This document shows, in pieces, positions 18,699-27,680 of a stretch of 64,000 nt of DNA. Location: the NCBI GenBank assembly GCA_003222135.1, contig QHUM01000057.1, forward strand, positions 1-64,000, read 5' to 3'. The notes below the pieces were generated by a model. It saw nothing but the letters and a program-made list of their open reading frames with translations. It was not told where the DNA came from and made no database searches. The stretch comes from Gemmatimonadota bacterium. Its GTDB lineage: Bacteria > Gemmatimonadota > Gemmatimonadetes > Gemmatimonadales > GWC2-71-9. The translations under genes were made by a program, and so were the position numbers. Each line of letters starts with the position of its first letter. The first letter of the stretch is position 1.

Positions 18699-19879
18699 TG
18701 GAGGAGAAATCCCGCAGCGGTCGCGGCAGCGCCGGCGACGCGCAGCCGCGCGGCGTCGAGCAGATCATCAAGGCGGCGATCGATCGCGGCGCCTCCGATC
18801 TGCACATCAAGGCCGGTGACGTGTTTCGCGCCCGTATCGACGGGAAGCTGGTGCCCCTCACCAAGCAACGGCTCACGCCCGAGCAGACCCGCGCGATCGC
18901 GTTGCGTTTGATGCCGAACGAGGACGATCGGAACCGGCTCGACAAGCTGCACGAGTACGATTGCTCGTGGGGCGTGCCCGGGGTCGGCCGCTTCCGCGTC
19001 AATATCCTGCGGCAGCGCTCGTCGTTCATGATCGTGATGCGCGTCATCCCGTTCGACATCCCGACCATCGAGTCGCTCAAGCTGCCGTCCGTCCTCACGA
19101 CGATTGCGGCGGCCGAACGGGGGATGATCCTCGTCACCGGGATCACCGGGTCGGGGAAGAGCTCGACGATGGCCGCGATCTTGAACCACATCAACCAGAA
19201 CAACCAGAAGCACGTCGTCACGCTCGAGAACCCGATCGAGTTCCTGCATCGCGACATCAACTCCTCGATCACCCAGCGCGAGATCGGGGTGGACACCGAC
19301 GACTTCCGGGCGGGCCTGCGGGCGGCGTTGCGGCAGGATCCGGACGTGATCGTGATCGGGGAGATGCGGGACGTCGAGACGGTCGACACCGCGATGAAGG
19401 CGGCGGAGACGGGGCATCTCGTGATCTCGACCCTGCCCACGCCGGACGCCGTGGCCACGGTGAGCCGCGTGCTGGCGATGTTTCCGCCCGAGGAGCAGGA
19501 GATCGCCCGGCTGCGGTTCGCCGAGACGCTCCAGGCCGTGGTGGCGCAGCGGCTGCTGCCACGGGCAGACGGGCACGGGCGCGCCGCGGCGGTCGAGGTA
19601 CTGATCTGCACGGCGGCCGCCCGCGCCATCATTCGGGACGCGGGTCGCGCCGCCGAGTTGTACGACTATATCCGTGAAGCGAGCGAGCAGTACGGGATGC
19701 AGACGTTCGACCAGCACCTGATGGATCTCGTGGGGGACGAGGTCATCACGTACGAAACGGCGCTCGCCGCCGCCACGAAGCCGGCCGACTTCGAGCTCCA
19801 GATGCGCACGCTGCGACGCCGCTCGCGCGCGGCCGAGCCGGCGGAGGCGGCCCAGGCCAGCGCGCCCCGCAAGCGGTGA
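18698..19879 (+). CDS. PilT-like type IV pilus ATPase
   Basis: PilT powers pilus retraction. The 393-residue product (GTG start at 18698, overlapping the previous stop by one base) has the N-terminal PAS-like part (ASDLHIKAGD), the Walker A GITGSGKSS, the Asp box TLENPIEFLH, the Walker B DVIVIGEMRD and the C-terminal LLPRADG segment. The usual His of the TLHT motif is Pro here (ISTLPTPDA), an active-site-region change worth noting. No pilB, pilC or pilin gene is nearby, so pairing is unknown. Confidence 0.85.
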   Translation: MEEKSRSGRGSAGDAQPRGVEQIIKAAIDRGASDLHIKAGDVFRARIDGKLVPLTKQRLTPEQTRAIALRLMPNEDDRNRLDKLHEYDCSWGVPGVGRFRVNILRQRSSFMIVMRVIPFDIPTIESLKLPSVLTTIAAAERGMILVTGITGSGKSSTMAAILNHINQNNQKHVVTLENPIEFLHRDINSSITQREIGVDTDDFRAGLRAALRQDPDVIVIGEMRDVETVDTAMKAAETGHLVISTLPTPDAVATVSRVLAMFPPEEQEIARLRFAETLQAVVAQRLLPRADGHGRAAAVEVLICTAAARAIIRDAGRAAELYDYIREASEQYGMQTFDQHLMDLVGDEVITYETALAAATKPADFELQMRTLRRRSRAAEPAEAAQASAPRKR

Positions 19880-20757
19880 GCGGCCGGCTGTTCGCGGGGG
19901 TCCTCGCCCCCGTCACCACCCCGTTCGACGCCGCCACCGGAGACGTGGCGCCGGAGCAGCTGCGGCACAACGTGGTGCACCTGCTCGAGGCGGGCCTGGA
20001 CGGCGTGGTCGTCGTGGGCTCGACGGGCGAGTCCGCCATGCTCGACCCCGAAGAGCAGCGCCGGCTGGTCGGCTGGGTGCGCCCCGTGCTGCCGGACGGG
20101 CGCTGGCTCGTGGCGGGGACCGGCGCCGAGTCCACCCGCCAGGCAGTGGCGCTGTCGCGGGCGGCGGCCGCCGAGGGCGCGGATGCCGTGCTGGTGCGCC
20201 CGCCCAGCTACTTCGCGCACGCGACCTCTCCCGCCACGCTCACCGACTACTACCGGACCGTTGCCGACGCGAGTCCCGTTCCGGTGCTCGTGTACAACAT
20301 TCCCAAGTACACGCACGTGGCGCTCGCCGCGGGCCTGCTGCAGCAGCTCGCCACCCATCCGAACATCCGGGGCGTGAAGGACTCCTCGGGCGACGTGAAG
20401 AACCTCGCTGCGTATCGGGACGCGCTGCCGCAGTGGACCGTGCTGGCAGGGTCGGGCTCGCTGTTGTTCGCTGGGCTGGAGCTCGGGTGCGACGGCGGGG
20501 TGCTCGCGGTGGCGTGCTACGCCGCGCGCCGCTGTGCCGACATCTTCGCGGCGTTCCGCGCGGGGGACCGGGCGCGCGCCGGGGCGCTGCAGGAGCGGCT
20601 CGGACCGATCGACAAGGAGATCGTCGGGAAGCTCGGCCCCGCCGGAGTGAAGGCCGCCATGGATGCCGTCGGGTTGTACGGCGGGCCGGTGCGGGCGCCG
20701 CTCGCGCCGCTCGCCCCGGCCGACCGGGAGCGCGTGGCGCAGCTCGTGTGCGCGTGA
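19876..20757 (+). CDS. DapA/NanA-family aldolase, substrate unknown
   Basis: A class I aldolase of the dihydrodipicolinate synthase superfamily. The Schiff-base Lys is in GVKDSSG (near residue 160) and the catalytic Tyr in VYNIPKYT; the GSTGESAML motif corresponds to GTTGE in DapA. A second, more canonical dapA lies at 61997-62920, so this copy is probably not the lysine enzyme; 4-hydroxy-2-oxoglutarate aldolase or a sugar-acid dehydratase are options. GTG start overlapping the PilT-like gene by GTGA. Confidence 0.85.
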   Translation: MSGRLFAGVLAPVTTPFDAATGDVAPEQLRHNVVHLLEAGLDGVVVVGSTGESAMLDPEEQRRLVGWVRPVLPDGRWLVAGTGAESTRQAVALSRAAAAEGADAVLVRPPSYFAHATSPATLTDYYRTVADASPVPVLVYNIPKYTHVALAAGLLQQLATHPNIRGVKDSSGDVKNLAAYRDALPQWTVLAGSGSLLFAGLELGCDGGVLAVACYAARRCADIFAAFRAGDRARAGALQERLGPIDKEIVGKLGPAGVKAAMDAVGLYGGPVRAPLAPLAPADRERVAQLVCA

Positions 20758-21674
20758 CGGATCTGCGTGCTCTGCTCGAGGAGATCTCGGTCGCGCGGCT
20801 GGTCGGCACGCCGCACCACGCCCGGGTGCGCGAGGTCCTGAAGCGCGAGCTCGGGGCGCGGGGGTTCGTGGTGCTGGAGCAGCGCTTCCGGACGCGGCCC
20901 CGCGCGCCGCTGTGGGGTGGCGCCGCGAGCGACGCCGTCAACCTGATCGCCGTCCGGCCGCGCGCCCGGGTCACGGCCTGGCTCGCCGCGCACTACGACT
21001 CCAAGGGGCAGGCGGTCTCGATGGCCGCACGTCTCGTGCTGGCAGGTGTGGTCGTCGCCGGCCTGCTCGCCGCCCTCGTCGCCCGAGTCGCGGGCGCCCC
21101 CACGCTGGTGCTCGCGATCCCGGCGGCACTCGTGGCACTGTTCGTGGCGCTGAGCCGCATCTCGGATGATTCTCCCGGGGCCGTGGACAACGGCGCCGGC
21201 GTCCTGACCGTGTTGGCGATCGTCGATGCGCTGCCCTCCGACGCCCGAGTGGGCGTCGTCTTTCCCGACGCCGAGGAGCACGGGCTGGTCGGCGCGAGGG
21301 CGCTGGTGCGTGAGCGCGCCCACCTCTTCGAGGACACCGCGCTCATCAACTTCGACGGCATCGACGACCGCGGGCGGACGCTCGCCCTCGTGCATCGGGG
21401 CGGTCCGCTGGTGGACGCGGTCGTGCGCGCCCTGGCAGCGCGGCGCGCCCGCGTGCTGCCGGTCCTCGAGGACGGGCTGGTGCTCGCGGCCGCGGCGCGG
21501 GAGTGCGTGACGGTCATGCGGGGGAATTGGGAGACGGCGCGGGTGGTGCACACACCGGAGGATACGGCGAAGCGACTGACGCTCGCGGGGGTGCAGGTCG
21601 TCGCAGCGGCAGTTGCGGACGCGCTGCGCGATGTTCCCACGCTGAAGCGTGGGCTCGGCGAAGCACGACGCTGA
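20754..21674 (+). CDS. M28-family zinc peptidase with two membrane segments
   Basis: The product (306 residues, GTG start at 20754 overlapping the aldolase stop) has M28 zinc-site motifs: HYDSKG, VDNGAG, DAEEHGLVG, NFDGID and VHTPED. Two hydrophobic segments (around residues 90-110 and 115-135) are inserted between the first and second metal-site motifs, so it is membrane bound with a split catalytic domain, or a membrane-associated amidohydrolase. Its last 14 codons and its stop lie within a stem-loop repeat that starts at 21633, so the native C-terminus has been replaced or extended by the repeat. Confidence 0.82.
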   Translation: MTDLRALLEEISVARLVGTPHHARVREVLKRELGARGFVVLEQRFRTRPRAPLWGGAASDAVNLIAVRPRARVTAWLAAHYDSKGQAVSMAARLVLAGVVVAGLLAALVARVAGAPTLVLAIPAALVALFVALSRISDDSPGAVDNGAGVLTVLAIVDALPSDARVGVVFPDAEEHGLVGARALVRERAHLFEDTALINFDGIDDRGRTLALVHRGGPLVDAVVRALAARRARVLPVLEDGLVLAAAARECVTVMRGNWETARVVHTPEDTAKRLTLAGVQVVAAAVADALRDVPTLKRGLGEARR

Positions 21675-21729
21675 AGCGTAGTGTGCTTTAGCACAGTGCA
21701 GTGCCGAGCCCAGGCTTTAGCCTGGGAAC
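21633..21729. repeat. Compound stem-loop repeat, copy A
   Basis: Three hairpins are stacked inside a larger pairing. CCCACGCT-GA-AGCGTGGG (21636-21653), TGTGCT-TT-AGCACA (21682-21695) and CCCAGGCT-TT-AGCCTGGG (21709-21726). GGGCTCGGC (21651-21659) pairs with GCCGAGCCC (21703-21711). The same plan recurs at 37768-37870 and, more distantly, at 32633-32695. The final hairpin differs from copy B by a compensated base-pair change. Confidence 0.85.
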
Positions 21730-21736
21730 GAGCGCG

Positions 21737-21765
21737 TTGACGTGACCGGGTGCCAGGTCTAGCTT
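21737..21765 (+). promoter_or_regulatory. Candidate promoter of purA
   Basis: TTGACG (21737-21742) and TAGCTT (21760-21765) lie 17 bases apart. The same two hexamers, 18 bases apart, occur before the amidase gene at 48988-49017. A start near 21772 would give purA a leader of about 57 bases containing a terminator-like hairpin. Confidence 0.5.
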
Positions 21766-21784
21766 CCCCCAGAGGAGACTTCAG

Positions 21785-21808
21785 CGCCCCGTCCCCCGGG
21801 GCGTTTTT
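21785..21808 (+). terminator. Intrinsic terminator or attenuator in the purA leader
   Basis: CGCCCCG (21785-21791) pairs with CGGGGCG (21797-21803) across a 5-base loop and is followed by five T. It lies downstream of the candidate promoter and 20 bases before the purA ATG. It may end the upstream operon, or act as an attenuator for purA. Confidence 0.75.
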
Positions 21809-21828
21809 GTTGGAGCGCTGGGAGCGCC

Positions 21829-23109
<1,281 letters not shown>

Positions 23110-23110
23110 G

Positions 23111-24115
23111 GTGACGGTCGACGTCGCCGTGATCGGCGCGGGGCCGTGCGGCCTCGCCGTGGGCGTGGCCGCGAAGCGGCTCGGCCTCACCTGTTCGCTG
23201 TTCGACAAGGGGCCCGTGGTCGCGAGCCTGATGCGCTATCCCCTGTACATGACCTTCTTCTCGACGCCCGATAAGCTCGAGATCGGCGGCCTGCCGTTCG
23301 TCACGGCCGCCGACAAGCCGACTCGGCGCGAGGCCCTCACCTACTACCGCAAAGTGGCCGAGTACTTCGAGCTGGACGTGCGACAATACCACGAGGTGCA
23401 CGGCGTGCGACGCTCGCGCGACGGGTTCGAGCTGACGGCGCGACATCCCGGTAAGACGGAGCCCGAGACGGTCCAGGCGCGCCACGTCGTGCACGCCACC
23501 GGCTATTTCGAGTCGCCCAACGCCGTCGGCGTGCCGGGAGAAGACCTTCCCCATGTCTCGCACTTCTTCACGGAAGCCCACCCGTACTGGCAGCAGCGCG
23601 TGGTGGTGATCGGGGGTGGCAACAGCGCCGTCGAGGCGGCGCTCGACCTGCACCGCGTCGGTGCGCGGGTCACGCTGATCCACTTCCTAGGCGAGTTCGA
23701 TCGCGGTGTGAAGCCGTGGATCCTGCCCGACGTGACCAACCGCGTGAAGGACGGCAGCATCGCCGTCCGCTGGTGCAGCCGGGTCAGCGAGATTCGGCGC
23801 TCCGAAGTGGTGATTCGCTCCGACGCAGACGGCCGGCTCGAGACGCTCTCCGCCGACTTCGTGCTCGCCCTCACGGGGTACCGGGCGGACCTGAGGCTGC
23901 TGCGCCTGAGCGGTGTGGACGTCGACGAAACCACCGGCGTCCCGCGCCACGAGCCGACCACGATGGAAACGAATGTGCGGGGGGTCTACATCGCCGGCGT
24001 CCTGGCGTCCGGTCTCGACGCGAACAAGATCTTCATCGAGAACGGCCGCGCACACGGCGCGCTCATCTGCGAGCACATCAAAGCAAAACCCCCCAAGGTT
24101 GCCCTTGGGGGGTGA
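23111..24115 (+). CDS. YpdA-like FAD/NAD(P) disulfide reductase
   Basis: The product (334 residues, GTG start) has an FAD-binding GAGPCGLA motif near the N-terminus and a second Rossmann motif VVVIGGGNSAVEAAL near residue 165, but no CxxC redox pair, as in YpdA/Bdr, the bacillithiol disulfide reductase of Firmicutes. The STPDKLEIGGLPF and GLDANKIFIENGR segments support this family. Whether this organism makes bacillithiol is not shown. The gene is two bases downstream of purA. The last codons form half of a hairpin. Confidence 0.85.
   Translation: MTVDVAVIGAGPCGLAVGVAAKRLGLTCSLFDKGPVVASLMRYPLYMTFFSTPDKLEIGGLPFVTAADKPTRREALTYYRKVAEYFELDVRQYHEVHGVRRSRDGFELTARHPGKTEPETVQARHVVHATGYFESPNAVGVPGEDLPHVSHFFTEAHPYWQQRVVVIGGGNSAVEAALDLHRVGARVTLIHFLGEFDRGVKPWILPDVTNRVKDGSIAVRWCSRVSEIRRSEVVIRSDADGRLETLSADFVLALTGYRADLRLLRLSGVDVDETTGVPRHEPTTMETNVRGVYIAGVLASGLDANKIFIENGRAHGALICEHIKAKPPKVALGG
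24084..24112 (-). terminator. Hairpin with minus-strand T-tract at the ypdA-like 3' end
   Basis: CCCCCCAAGG (24089-24098) pairs with CCTTGGGGGG (24103-24112) across 4 bases. The T-rich side (TTTTGC) is on the minus strand, so the structure would stop transcription arriving from the riboswitch side; it may also act weakly on plus-strand transcripts. Confidence 0.6.
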
Positions 24116-24186
24116 TCGCCTGCTCGACATCGTGCGCCCTAGAACCCGATGCGAGCGAGACGAAACTCGTGCTCGAGGGGCCCAAC

Positions 24187-24220
24187 AAAAAACCCCGCGC
24201 TCCGTTTCCAGGGCGTGGGG
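24187..24220 (-). terminator. Intrinsic terminator of the riboswitch transcript
   Basis: On the minus strand CCCCACGCCCU pairs (with G-U pairs) with AGCGCGGGG across a short loop, then six U follow (plus-strand A at 24187-24192). It begins a few bases after the aptamer, as in terminator-type riboswitches. Confidence 0.8.
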
Positions 24221-24225
24221 CCGGT

Positions 24226-24318
24226 GCCATCCTCCGGCAGCCGGGCTGTCTCGCAGCTTGAGACCCCTTGGCTTTGCGCCCCGCCGTCGCCGACGGTTTG
24301 CCCTGAACAGAGACGTGC
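24226..24318 (-). promoter_or_regulatory. c-di-GMP-I (GEMM) riboswitch aptamer
   Basis: Read on the minus strand the segment shows the family core in order: CAGGGCAAACC, a CCGUCG/CGGCGG stem closed by a GCGA tetraloop (GNRA), GGGGCGCAAAGCC, a GUCUC/GAGAC stem, then AGCCCGGCUGCCG. In the Vibrio Vc2 aptamer the bases G20, A47 and C92 contact c-di-GMP; the matching G, A and C are present here, and G (not A) at position 20 favours c-di-GMP over cGAMP. A terminator follows. The strand downstream runs antisense into the ypdA-like gene, so there is no obvious target gene. Confidence 0.85.
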
Positions 24319-24436
24319 CGCGGCATACGGGAAGCAAGAACGGTGCCCTACGAGCAAGCGGCATCAAGGCGTCACTTAGCAATCATCTCGACATCTTGTG
24401 TTCTCGCAGAATGCACGAATCAATGCATAACGCGCT

Positions 24437-25519
24437 ATGCAGCCTGTAGTCCTCGTGGCTCCAGCGGCATTCAAAGGCTCTCTCGGCCCGCGCCAGGTGG
24501 CGGACGCGCTGGCCGCCGGGATCCGCCGGGCCCTTCCTGGGGCCTCGCTGCTCCAATGCCCGATCTCCGACGGGGGCGATGGCCTGCTGGACGTCGTGCT
24601 CACACCTGGGTCCCTCCGCGAGGAGGTCTCGGTCACCGGTCCACTCGGCATCCCGGTACGCGGCGAGCTCGGCTGGGTGGATGCTGAGACCGCGATATTC
24701 GAGTGCGCCACCGCGTGCGGCATCGCGCTGCTCCGCCCCGACCAGCTGGATCCTCTGCGTGCGACGACGCGAGGCGTGGGCGAACTCATCTGGGAGGCAG
24801 CCGAGCGCGGTGCCACGCTGGTGGTGGTCGGCTTGGGCGGCTCGGCCACCGTGGACGGCGGAACCGGCGCGGCTCGCGGGCTCGGTTGGACGTTTCTGGA
24901 TGCGCGGGGGGACGCGCTTCCGGAGGGCGGTGGCTCGCTGGCGCAGCTGGCGGACCTGGGTGGTGGCTGGGGCCTCGCGGCGCGGGTCCTCGCGCTCAGC
25001 GACGTGACGACGCCGCTGATCGGCAGGGACGGGGCCGCGCCGGTGTTCGCTCCGCAAAAAGGGGCGGGTCCCGAGGGCGTCAAGCTGTTGTCGCGCGGCC
25101 TCGAACGGCTCGCCGAGTTGATGGCGCGCCATGCTCGGCCCGAGCTGGCGACGCTCCCCGGCGGCGGGGCGGCGGGGGGTCTCGGGGCGGGTCTCGCGTT
25201 CTTCGCCAAGGCCGGTCTGGTCCCAGGCGCCCAGTGGGTGCTGGATCGCGTCGGCTTTGACGCCGCCCTCGCCAAGGCGGATTTCGTCGTGACCGGTGAG
25301 GGCTCCTTCGATCGGACGTCGCTCGTCGGCAAGGCGTCGGGCGAAGTGGTGCGGCGGGCGCAGGCGGCCAAGAAGCGCCTCGCCGTGGTAGCTGGAAAGG
25401 TCGAAGGCCTGATCGGGATCCACGCACTCGACGGCGAGGGGCGGATACTCGATGCCGCGGGCATCGCCGACCTGGCTGAACGCGCCACACGGCAGGCGCT
25501 CGGGTTGCCCCTGCCGTAG
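24437..25519 (+). CDS. glxK: Glycerate kinase, GlxK/GarK family
   Basis: Phosphorylates glycerate in glyoxylate or serine-linked pathways. The product (360 residues) starts with VLVAPAAFKGSLGPRQVADA and shows the family motifs ISDGGDGLLD, VGLGGSATVDGGTGAARGLG and DFVVTGEGSFDRTSL. The ATG at 24437 follows the AT-rich end of the riboswitch intergenic region (24319-24436), where I see no confident promoter pair. The hydroxyacid dehydrogenase at 17670 could share this pathway but is far away. Confidence 0.95.
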   Translation: MQPVVLVAPAAFKGSLGPRQVADALAAGIRRALPGASLLQCPISDGGDGLLDVVLTPGSLREEVSVTGPLGIPVRGELGWVDAETAIFECATACGIALLRPDQLDPLRATTRGVGELIWEAAERGATLVVVGLGGSATVDGGTGAARGLGWTFLDARGDALPEGGGSLAQLADLGGGWGLAARVLALSDVTTPLIGRDGAAPVFAPQKGAGPEGVKLLSRGLERLAELMARHARPELATLPGGGAAGGLGAGLAFFAKAGLVPGAQWVLDRVGFDAALAKADFVVTGEGSFDRTSLVGKASGEVVRRAQAAKKRLAVVAGKVEGLIGIHALDGEGRILDAAGIADLAERATRQALGLPLP

Positions 25520-25534
25520 TGGGCCGTCTATCTT
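25505..25534 (+). promoter_or_regulatory. Candidate promoter of glyS
   Basis: TTGCCC (25505-25510) and TATCTT (25529-25534) are 18 bases apart. The expected start is about 25541, three or four bases before the ATG at 25545, again a near-leaderless design. Confidence 0.45.
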
Positions 25535-25544
25535 CCGACCTCTC

Positions 25545-26882
25545 ATGTCCTCACACAACAACGTGATGGAGAAACTGGTGTCGCTCGCGAAGCGACGCGG
25601 TTTCGTGTTCCAGTCGTCGGAGATCTACGGCGGCCTCGGGTCTGTGTGGGACTATGGGCCGCTCGGTGTCGAGCTGAAGAAGAACATCAAGGAGCGCTGG
25701 TGGCGCTCGCTGGTCCACGAGCGGGAAGACATCGAGGGCCTCGACGCGGCCATCCTGATGCACGCCAAGGTCTGGGAGGCGTCCGGGCACCTGGCGGGGT
25801 TTGCCGATCCCCTGGTCGACTGTAAGCAGTGCAAGAACCGGTTCCGCGCCGACGACCCTCGCATCAAAGGCACGCCCGGCGAGCCCACCACGCGGTGCCC
25901 CGTGTGTGGGAACCAGGGAACGCTGACAGCGCCGCGCATGTTCAACCTCATGTTCAAGACGTTCATGGGTCCGGTCGAGGAGGCGGCGGCCGTGGTGTAC
26001 CTGCGTCCCGAGACCGCGCAGGGGATCTACGTCAACTATCTCAACGTCCTGCAGTCGTCCCGACAGAAGATCCCGTTCGGCATCGCCCAAGTCGGCAAGG
26101 CGTTCCGCAACGAGATCACGCCGGGGAACTTCATCTTCCGGACCCGGGAGTTCGAGCAGATGGAGATGCAGTTCTTCGTCAAGCCGGGGACGGACGCGGA
26201 GTGGTTCGAGTTCTGGCGCCAGGAGCGGATGAAATGGCTCGTCGGTCTGGGTATCCACCCTGAGAAACTGCGCTTTCACCAGCATACCAAAGAGGAGCTG
26301 GCGCACTACGCGAAGGACGCCTACGACATCCAGTACGAATTTCCCTTCGGGTGGCAGGAGTTCGAAGGGATCCACAACCGCACGAACTTCGACCTGTCGC
26401 GCCACCAGGAGTTCTCCGGCAAGAAGCTCGAGTACGTGGACGCCGCCTCGAACGAGCGATACATCCCGTATGTGGTGGAGACCTCGGCGGGCGCCGACCG
26501 CACCACGCTCGTGGTGATGGTGGACGCCTATCACGAGGAGGAAGTGGAGGGCGATAAGCGCGTGGTATTGCGGATTCATCCGGCCATCGCTCCCCTCAAA
26601 GCGGCAGTGTTTCCCCTCGTCAACAAGGACGGCATGCCCGAGCTGGCGCGCCGGCTGTATGACGACCTGCGGCGACACTACAACGTGTTTTACGACGACG
26701 GCGGCTCCATCGGGCGCCGCTACCGGCGGCAGGACGAGGCCGGCACGCCGTTCGGGATCACCGTGGACGGCCAGTCCACCGCGGACGGAACGGTGACGGT
26801 GCGGGATCGCGACACGCTGAAGCAGGACCGGGTCGCGGCCGATCGCCTGGTGGCCTACCTGGCGGAGCGCCTGCGGGGCTGA
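25545..26882 (+). CDS. glyS: Glycyl-tRNA synthetase, alpha-2 type
   Basis: Class II synthetase charging tRNA-Gly. I start at ATG 25545 (445 residues), giving the family N-terminus MEKLVSLAKRRGFVFQSSEIYGG after a few residues. Class II motif 2 (GKAFRNEITPGNFIFRTREF), the EMEMQFF segment, and the C-terminal anticodon-binding domain with DDGGSIGRRYRRQDE are present. A CxxC-CxxC zinc-like insertion (CKQCKNRF and CPVCGNQG) is near residue 100. An inverted repeat begins 7 bases after the stop. Confidence 0.97.
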   Translation: MSSHNNVMEKLVSLAKRRGFVFQSSEIYGGLGSVWDYGPLGVELKKNIKERWWRSLVHEREDIEGLDAAILMHAKVWEASGHLAGFADPLVDCKQCKNRFRADDPRIKGTPGEPTTRCPVCGNQGTLTAPRMFNLMFKTFMGPVEEAAAVVYLRPETAQGIYVNYLNVLQSSRQKIPFGIAQVGKAFRNEITPGNFIFRTREFEQMEMQFFVKPGTDAEWFEFWRQERMKWLVGLGIHPEKLRFHQHTKEELAHYAKDAYDIQYEFPFGWQEFEGIHNRTNFDLSRHQEFSGKKLEYVDAASNERYIPYVVETSAGADRTTLVVMVDAYHEEEVEGDKRVVLRIHPAIAPLKAAVFPLVNKDGMPELARRLYDDLRRHYNVFYDDGGSIGRRYRRQDEAGTPFGITVDGQSTADGTVTVRDRDTLKQDRVAADRLVAYLAERLRG

Positions 26883-26888
26883 GAGTGG

Positions 26889-26966
26889 ATTGCGGATCGT
26901 GGATTGCGGATTGCGGATTGGATGGGCGGGTGTCGATTCCGCAATCCGCAATCCACAATCCGCAAT
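26889..26966. repeat. GATTGCGG inverted repeat, copy A
   Basis: Two 29-base arms (26889-26917 and 26938-26966), built from ATTGCGG units, are complementary with one mismatch around a 20-base spacer. The same ATTGCGG/CCGCAAT units recur at 50904-51006. Translation gives peptides such as RIADC and NPQSAIR, common in spurious protein N-termini. Confidence 0.85.
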
Positions 26967-26981
26967 TGGTGGGGTGGGGCG

Positions 26982-27680
26982 GTGCGGCTGGATGACTTCC
27001 GCCAGCTCGTCGAGCGGCTCGTGCAGCAGGTTCCGGCGGCGTACCTCGACGGGGTGGTGGTGGTGGAAGTGAGTCCAAAGACGTTGCCGCACCCCCGGCG
27101 CGGCGACGTCTACACGCTGGGGGAATGCATCCCGCTGGAATGGAGCGGCAGCGGGGCCGATCTGCAATCGCGCGTCGTTCTCTATCACGGTTCGTTCGCG
27201 GCGCTCGCGCGCCTCGGGGAGTTCGACTGGCGCGCGGAGGCGTGGGAGACGCTCACCCACGAGCTGCGACACCACCTCGAGTGGCGCGCCCAGCTCTCCC
27301 GCCTCGAGGCCTACGACTGGGCGGCGGAGGAGAACTTCAAGCGCCACGAGGGACAGCCCTTCGACCCGCTGTTCTATCGGTCGGGGGAAAGTGTGGAGGA
27401 CGGCGTCTGGAAGGTCGACGACGATCTCTTCGTGGCGCTGGAGGACTCGGGTACGCGCGGCACCGAGATCGAGATTCCCTGGCACGGTCGAGCCTATCGG
27501 GTGGCGGTCCCGCCGGTCGAGCCCACCACGGCGTTGTTCCTGGTCCTGGACGGCCTGCGAGACCCCCCACCCGGCGACGCCGTGGTGGTCCTGAAGCCGG
27601 CGCACGGACTGCGCGACCTGTTGCGGCGTGCTCCAGATCCGGTGCAGTTGGTGGCGCGCGTGATGCCGCTCGATGTCTAG
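26982..27680 (+). CDS. Putative zincin-type metallopeptidase
   Basis: The product (232 residues) has THELRHHLEW near residue 90, an HExxH zinc motif, followed by an acidic region; similar small soluble zincins of unknown role occur in many high-GC bacteria. I start at GTG 26982, after the repeat, because the upstream open frame is only translated repeat. Function is unproved. The last 8 bases overlap the next gene. Confidence 0.6.
   Translation: MRLDDFRQLVERLVQQVPAAYLDGVVVVEVSPKTLPHPRRGDVYTLGECIPLEWSGSGADLQSRVVLYHGSFAALARLGEFDWRAEAWETLTHELRHHLEWRAQLSRLEAYDWAAEENFKRHEGQPFDPLFYRSGESVEDGVWKVDDDLFVALEDSGTRGTEIEIPWHGRAYRVAVPPVEPTTALFLVLDGLRDPPPGDAVVVLKPAHGLRDLLRRAPDPVQLVARVMPLDV

Noticed and set aside
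24116..24436. tRNA or small protein gene in the ypdA-glxK gap
   Set aside because: No cloverleaf could be drawn, and short open frames there overlap the riboswitch and terminator without coding character.
26884..26970. CRISPR-like array
   Set aside because: Units are 7-8 bases in tandem and inverted order, without spacers of constant size, and no cas gene is nearby.
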